Of a stretch of 64,000 nucleotides of DNA, positions 60,401 through 64,000 are shown piece after piece. Source of the stretch: Allolobophora icterica (taxonomy: Eukaryota; Annelida; Clitellata; Crassiclitellata; Lumbricidae); the NCBI GenBank assembly GCA_963556255.1, contig OY744605.1:64358234-64422233 (forward strand). The letters run 5' to 3'. Within the stretch, counting starts at the first letter, position 1. Every line of letters begins with the position of its first letter. The notes under the pieces were generated by a model. That model worked only from the letters and a program-made list of their open reading frames with translations, searched no databases and was not told the origin of the DNA. The position numbers were made by a program, and so were the translations under genes.

Positions 60401-63400
60401 TTCACAGAGGTTTTTGTTTCAGGAAGTTCATGTAGCACGTTATGGGAACTATCTACAAGTGCACAGTAGAGCTGTGAATGGCCTGTAAGAACTAAGGAAG
60501 GAATATTCCATTAGACTAGCAGTGTCGGCCTTATTTTGTGGTAGTGCATTATTTTCTTTATTGTGTATTAATACCTTAAATTAGACATTTGCAAAATGTT
60601 TACGAGAATCTGGTTGGTTGTAGGTACATGGAGCCTGGAGTTATCTCAATCCTTGGTGGAGTTTTGCCATTTGGTTCTATTTTCATTGAAATGTAAGTTA
60701 ACTTACAAGTCATTTTGCCATTGACGTGCTTGGTCTTTTTACGCATTTCACTGGAATTGTTAACCAACTTGGTGGTCTTGATAAGCTTTCAATCTGGAGG
60801 TTAGGCTTTGGTGTTCGCTAAACTGTGTAAATGGTATTTGTAATTTGCCATATGTACATTTTTCATGTCTTCGGATTGGAAAAAGCTTATGCAAACAGAT
60901 CTCTGTTTTTGTTAAGTTTACTTGTTCATCTCTTTGTACACTCGTCAGTTAATTGCAAATTTTTATGTAGCACAGTGATTTAATTTAAATTCAGCATTGC
61001 ATTATAAAACTGTTATTATGTGGTACAGCATTATAATGAACTGCTGATGTAGTTAAGGATGCTTAATTTGATTATGTTATTTATGGTTGACAGTGTTTGT
61101 GCTTAGGTATTTTGTATTTACATCATTCTGGGCTTACAAGATCTACTACGTCTATGGGTTCATGTTGCTCGTGTTCGCCATTCTGGCAGTTGTAACCGTG
61201 TGTGTCACCATCGTCTGCACCTACTTCCTCTTGAATGCTGAAGACTACAGATGGTCAGTATCATCGGGAAAGTTCTTGCTAAGTTTAAACAAATATGGTC
61301 GTTGTTACTGTGGTTGATGTAATGTGGAACATGTATGGCAGACATGGGTGCAACATACATCTATTACTACCTGAATACCAACATTGGCAGTATCATCGAA
61401 ATGTTCTGCCAAAATGATCATCAAAAATTTATCCAAAATGATCAAAATTTTTTTTATAAATACTGAAGGTGGCAATATCATCAATGAGCTCTGGTAGAAT
61501 TGTGAGAACTACTGTTATTACTAACCATCATGTGACTCGTCTGTGCAGCTATTGTGCGCTGCTTTTGATGAGGTGCAGTCTTAGATGGAGGCCAATTAAC
61601 TCCTCCTTAACTCATCAGAGACTGAATTTCTACTACTGGTACTCCACGGGAACTGAAGAAATTTGGATAGCTTAAACCTTTGAAACTGGGCGACTCATTT
61701 GTTGAGTTCGCTGATGCTGCTTGTAACTTATGTGTTTCAATTTCTGCTATTCTCTCACTCACTATGTAAATGGTATTTGGTATTCTTCATATGTACATTC
61801 TTGACATATGCAGAATTAGGGATTATGTCCCCATGTCTTCAAGGATTTTTCTGGCAAATGCATTGGCCTCCAGTCCCTTTGATTGCTGTAACTCACTTCT
61901 TGTCCATATCAGTAAGCTAAACATGCTGAAACTTCAAAAGAGTTCAGACCTCTTTGGCTAGAACTATAACTGATGCATCCTTGTTCAACCAGGTCATCTG
62001 ATTATCTTTCTGTGATGATACTTAAACCTAAAACTGTTCTTGTGAATGAGCTTTTTCTGTTGCTGGACCTAGATTTTTGAACTATCTTCCTCTATCTGTC
62101 CATTCAACTCAGTCACTCATTTCACTTCATTCTCAACTAGACTGCTTATTCACCATAGCATGCCTCTGCCTTTGTGAACTGATCTTCGGGTATTGACCTG
62201 ATTTTGACTTGGTTTTAGTGCACTATCAGTTGATGCATTAGACACCAGTTGGTGTGGTGGAAGGTATTAATTACAATTATTTGCTGTGTGCTTGAATATT
62301 TAACATGCCTACTGGAATATGACTGAAGTGTAGTTGACTGTTGTGTGGTACAGTTTGTTTTCTGGGATTTACAGGCAGTGGACAAGTTTCATGGCTGGAG
62401 CATCGACGGCTGGCTATGTCTACATCTATTCCTTCTACTACTTTTTCTTCAAGACCAAGTATGAACGAGTGTTTATACAGTTGATGACAGGATTTTTATG
62501 TTTCTTTTTTGTTTTGAACATTTTCGTATTTGTTGACTCATTTCAAGGCTTACAATAATTGGTTTTATGTTGAAAAGTTTTTTCATGTCTGGTAATATAT
62601 AAGTTTGTAATGCATTTAATCTGGACATTGTTTTTACAGGATGTACGGACTCTTTCAGACGGCCTTCTACTTTGGATACATGGCTTTGTTCAGTCTTGCA
62701 CTTGGCATCATGTGTGGTAAGCTGTTGATTACTAAAGCTACTCGAAAACTTTTGAGGTACAGTTTGTAGACTAATTGATCCTGGTACATAGAATACTTAC
62801 TGCAGCACAGTGGCACAGTGATATTCATAAGCACACTTGGTCTGTATCCAATGGTTGCTGGTTAGGTCTGCTGTATGGTTTCCGTGTTACAACCATCGAC
62901 AATTCATGCCTCAGATTCAGATATACTGATCTAGCAGTAAATGTGAAAATGAAATGCAGTAGAAAAAATAAAATACTAGGTATCTGGTGCTACTATTGTC
63001 TTTAGACTTGCAATCGTGTGTGCTTGTTGATAAATCAATGGGCGCAAACATAGCAATTGCTGTCCACTTTGGCTTGTTGAATGTGATTTGGTGTTTGTGG
63101 GTTGGGAGTTACCCTGAGAAGGTTTGTCGAAGTGACATAGTGTAATTTTTTATTACAGAACACTTTACCGTTTATTTTAGACCCATCATTTCTGATAACG
63201 ATGCTTTAAAACTTAGCTGACTGATAATGGGAGCTGTGAACTTCAGTCGTATGGGTATGGTGCTTTTGTGAAAACATTTATTAGACTGCAAACTCTGTTT
63301 TCACTCTGTTTTCATTACATCGGTTCCAGCTACTTCATCAGAAAAGTCTATTCGACTATGTATTTTAAAACTTTTCTGACTGATAATAGGGGCTGTGAAC

Positions 63401-63540
63401 TTCAGTAGTATGGATATGGTGATCTTGTAATTTTTTTTATTAAACTGTAAACTCTGTTTTCGTTAACTGTAGGTACTGTGAGCTACATCGGTTCCAGCTA
63501 CTTTGTCAGAAAAATCTATTCCACTGTGAAAATCGATTGA
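51449..63540 (+). CDS. TM9SF3: Transmembrane 9 superfamily member 3
   Basis: Fifteen coding exons: 51449-51544, 52465-52660, 53280-53402, 54260-54420, 55552-55629, 55898-56029, 56481-56647, 58755-58849, 59068-59198, 59950-60089, 60624-60692, 61107-61253, 62375-62458, 62640-62716, 63473-63540; 587 residues against 589 in human TM9SF3. Residues 1-26 form a signal peptide ending LIIPQILA, then [20 protein letters not shown] opens the lumenal domain (to about 218) with [16 protein letters not shown]. Nine membrane segments follow from [20 protein letters not shown]. Family blocks [43 protein letters not shown] and [11 protein letters not shown] are intact. The C terminus is KID, the KxD-type COPI-binding signal for Golgi retention. 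Role (from the family): Golgi/early-secretory nonaspanin, thought to help sort membrane proteins. All sites are GT-AG. The start is the first in-frame ATG; the frame upstream offers only GTG. Confidence 0.97.
52010..52210 (-). mobile_element. tRNA-derived SINE with ATT tail, TM9SF3 intron 1
   Basis: On the minus strand a tRNA-like head has an A box TAGACTAATGGTAACA and a B box GGTTCGATACCC, followed by about 110 bases of body and (ATT)n. Antisense to the gene. The lack of a tRNA anticodon arm fit and the attached tail show it is a SINE rather than a tRNA gene. Confidence 0.8.
52829..53037 (+). mobile_element. hAT MITE, CAGGGCTGTAGT family, copy 2, in TM9SF3 intron 2
   Basis: Ends CAGGGCTGTAGTGG and the inverse of CAGGGCTGTAGTCG. 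Exact duplication cgtatagc at 52821-52828 and 53038-53045. It contains four AGGTGAGTA sequences on the sense strand, each a perfect splice-donor consensus, 190-340 bases downstream of exon 2. Confidence 0.94.
57625..57811. mobile_element. hAT MITE, GGCGGCGATC family, copy 3, in TM9SF3 intron 7
   Basis: Starts CATGGGTGGCAATCCC, right end the inverse of CAACGGCAGCGACT. Exact duplication ctcagtct at 57617-57624 and 57812-57819. Shares the ACAAGACCCC and TCAAACAAAATT segments with 11193-11450. Confidence 0.92.
59290..59690 (+). mobile_element. LINE/SINE 3' end with (TTTGA)n tail, TM9SF3 intron 9
   Basis: The segment GGTGACCCCCTTAGTGGGAT, then TTTTGGGCCACCCTGTGCAG, GCAATAAAGATTTTTTT and (ATTTG)n has the layout of a retroposon 3' end. 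A similar hairpin-plus-tail occurs near 30520-30600. Confidence 0.7.
61540..62240 (+). mobile_element. LINE reverse-transcriptase remnant, TM9SF3 intron 12
   Basis: Frames give MEANLLLN-like and [13 protein letters not shown] pieces, [16 protein letters not shown], then [20 protein letters not shown] and [18 protein letters not shown]. These align in order with CR1/L2-type reverse-transcriptase ends. Stops throughout; same strand as the gene. Confidence 0.8.
63204..63360 (+). pseudogene. Degenerate tandem copy of TM9SF3 last intron end and last exon
   Basis: The segment starting TTTAAAACTT repeats at 63364 with about 159-bp spacing and includes, at 63316-63360, a copy of exon 15 reading [15 protein letters not shown] against [15 protein letters not shown] in the real exon. 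The ghost lacks the AG acceptor and the terminal KID-stop. Confidence 0.85.
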
Positions 63541-64000
63541 CAACAGTCGATCCAGAAGTTGGCTGATCAACGATACTTATTCTACGTAGGCTGAAAGAAA
63601 CTACTTCAGAGCAGCCTCTAACTTGCTGTTCTCGAACCATTTTGGTTAATTGTTGGTGTCCAGGGGATATTCTGTAAATATTTTGTTGTAAATAAGCGTG
63701 CTGTTCACAAGGATTATCTGTCTAGAGTTTGTTTTATTTTGTTCTTGTGAATTCTGTTCCTCCTCTTCTTCCATCTCGTGTAGCTTCTGTGTTTAGCACT
63801 CGTTCGCTTTCCTTGCCATTCACTCACCTGTGTCGTTATGCTAATGATGGTCTATTTTAACCTACCTTGCCTAAATTTCTTCGATAAGTTGCTGTCTATC
63901 TCATTTAATAAGCTGTCATTCGACACTAACACCTTTACATGTCCATGCATAACTCATAATCTGGGTCTTGTTGATAATTATATGTTCATCTATGATGCTC
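63541..64000 (+). other. TM9SF3 3' UTR and downstream
   Basis: T-rich sequence after the TGA. No canonical AATAAA is visible in the remaining bases, so the transcript end may lie beyond the window or use a variant signal. Confidence 0.5.

Overview
The window is eukaryotic (metazoan) nuclear DNA, AT-rich and intron-rich, with three recognisable host genes set in a very dense transposon landscape. Protein similarity (human-like MRE11 of about 707 residues, TM9SF3 of about 587 residues, an FKBP4/5-type co-chaperone) and repeat style (hAT MITEs, CR1/L2-like LINEs, tRNA SINEs with ATT tails, a very frequent AGGCCT-centred motif) suggest a marine invertebrate, possibly a deuterostome. The species cannot be fixed from the sequence.

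Layout. 1-7.0 kb: repeats only (hAT MITEs, a roughly 45-bp satellite array interrupted by a mariner deletion derivative, TA microsatellites). 7.1-12.8 kb, minus strand: FKBP4/5-like gene, eight coding exons, two FKBP domains, TPR domain, and an unusual C-terminal tail made of 29-residue repeats. 14.2-20.6 kb, plus strand: MRE11, seven coding exons, head-to-head with the FKBP gene. 20.6-51.4 kb: gene-poor, with nested transposons: hairpin arrays, two copies of a GC-rich module, piggyBac remnants, an LTR, many LINE 3' ends, and two well-resolved nests (35.0-39.9 kb and 43.4-46.3 kb) where target-site duplications give the order of insertion. 51.4-63.5 kb, plus strand: TM9SF3, fifteen coding exons, complete, with several MITEs and LINE remnants in its introns and a degenerate duplicate of its last exon.

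How the parts relate. The three host genes have unrelated basic roles: Hsp90 co-chaperone, DNA double-strand-break nuclease, and Golgi/endosomal multispanning membrane protein. They are single-copy housekeeping genes and not an operon-like system. All exon joins were derived by eye from GT/AG boundaries with frame continuity; total coding lengths divide exactly by three (FKBP 1803 nt, MRE11 2124 nt, TM9SF3 1764 nt, stops included).

The most striking property is the hAT load: sixteen elements whose ends start CA and end TG, most with exact or near-exact 8-bp target duplications visible. I found no complete autonomous transposase and no CRISPR, rRNA or functional tRNA gene.
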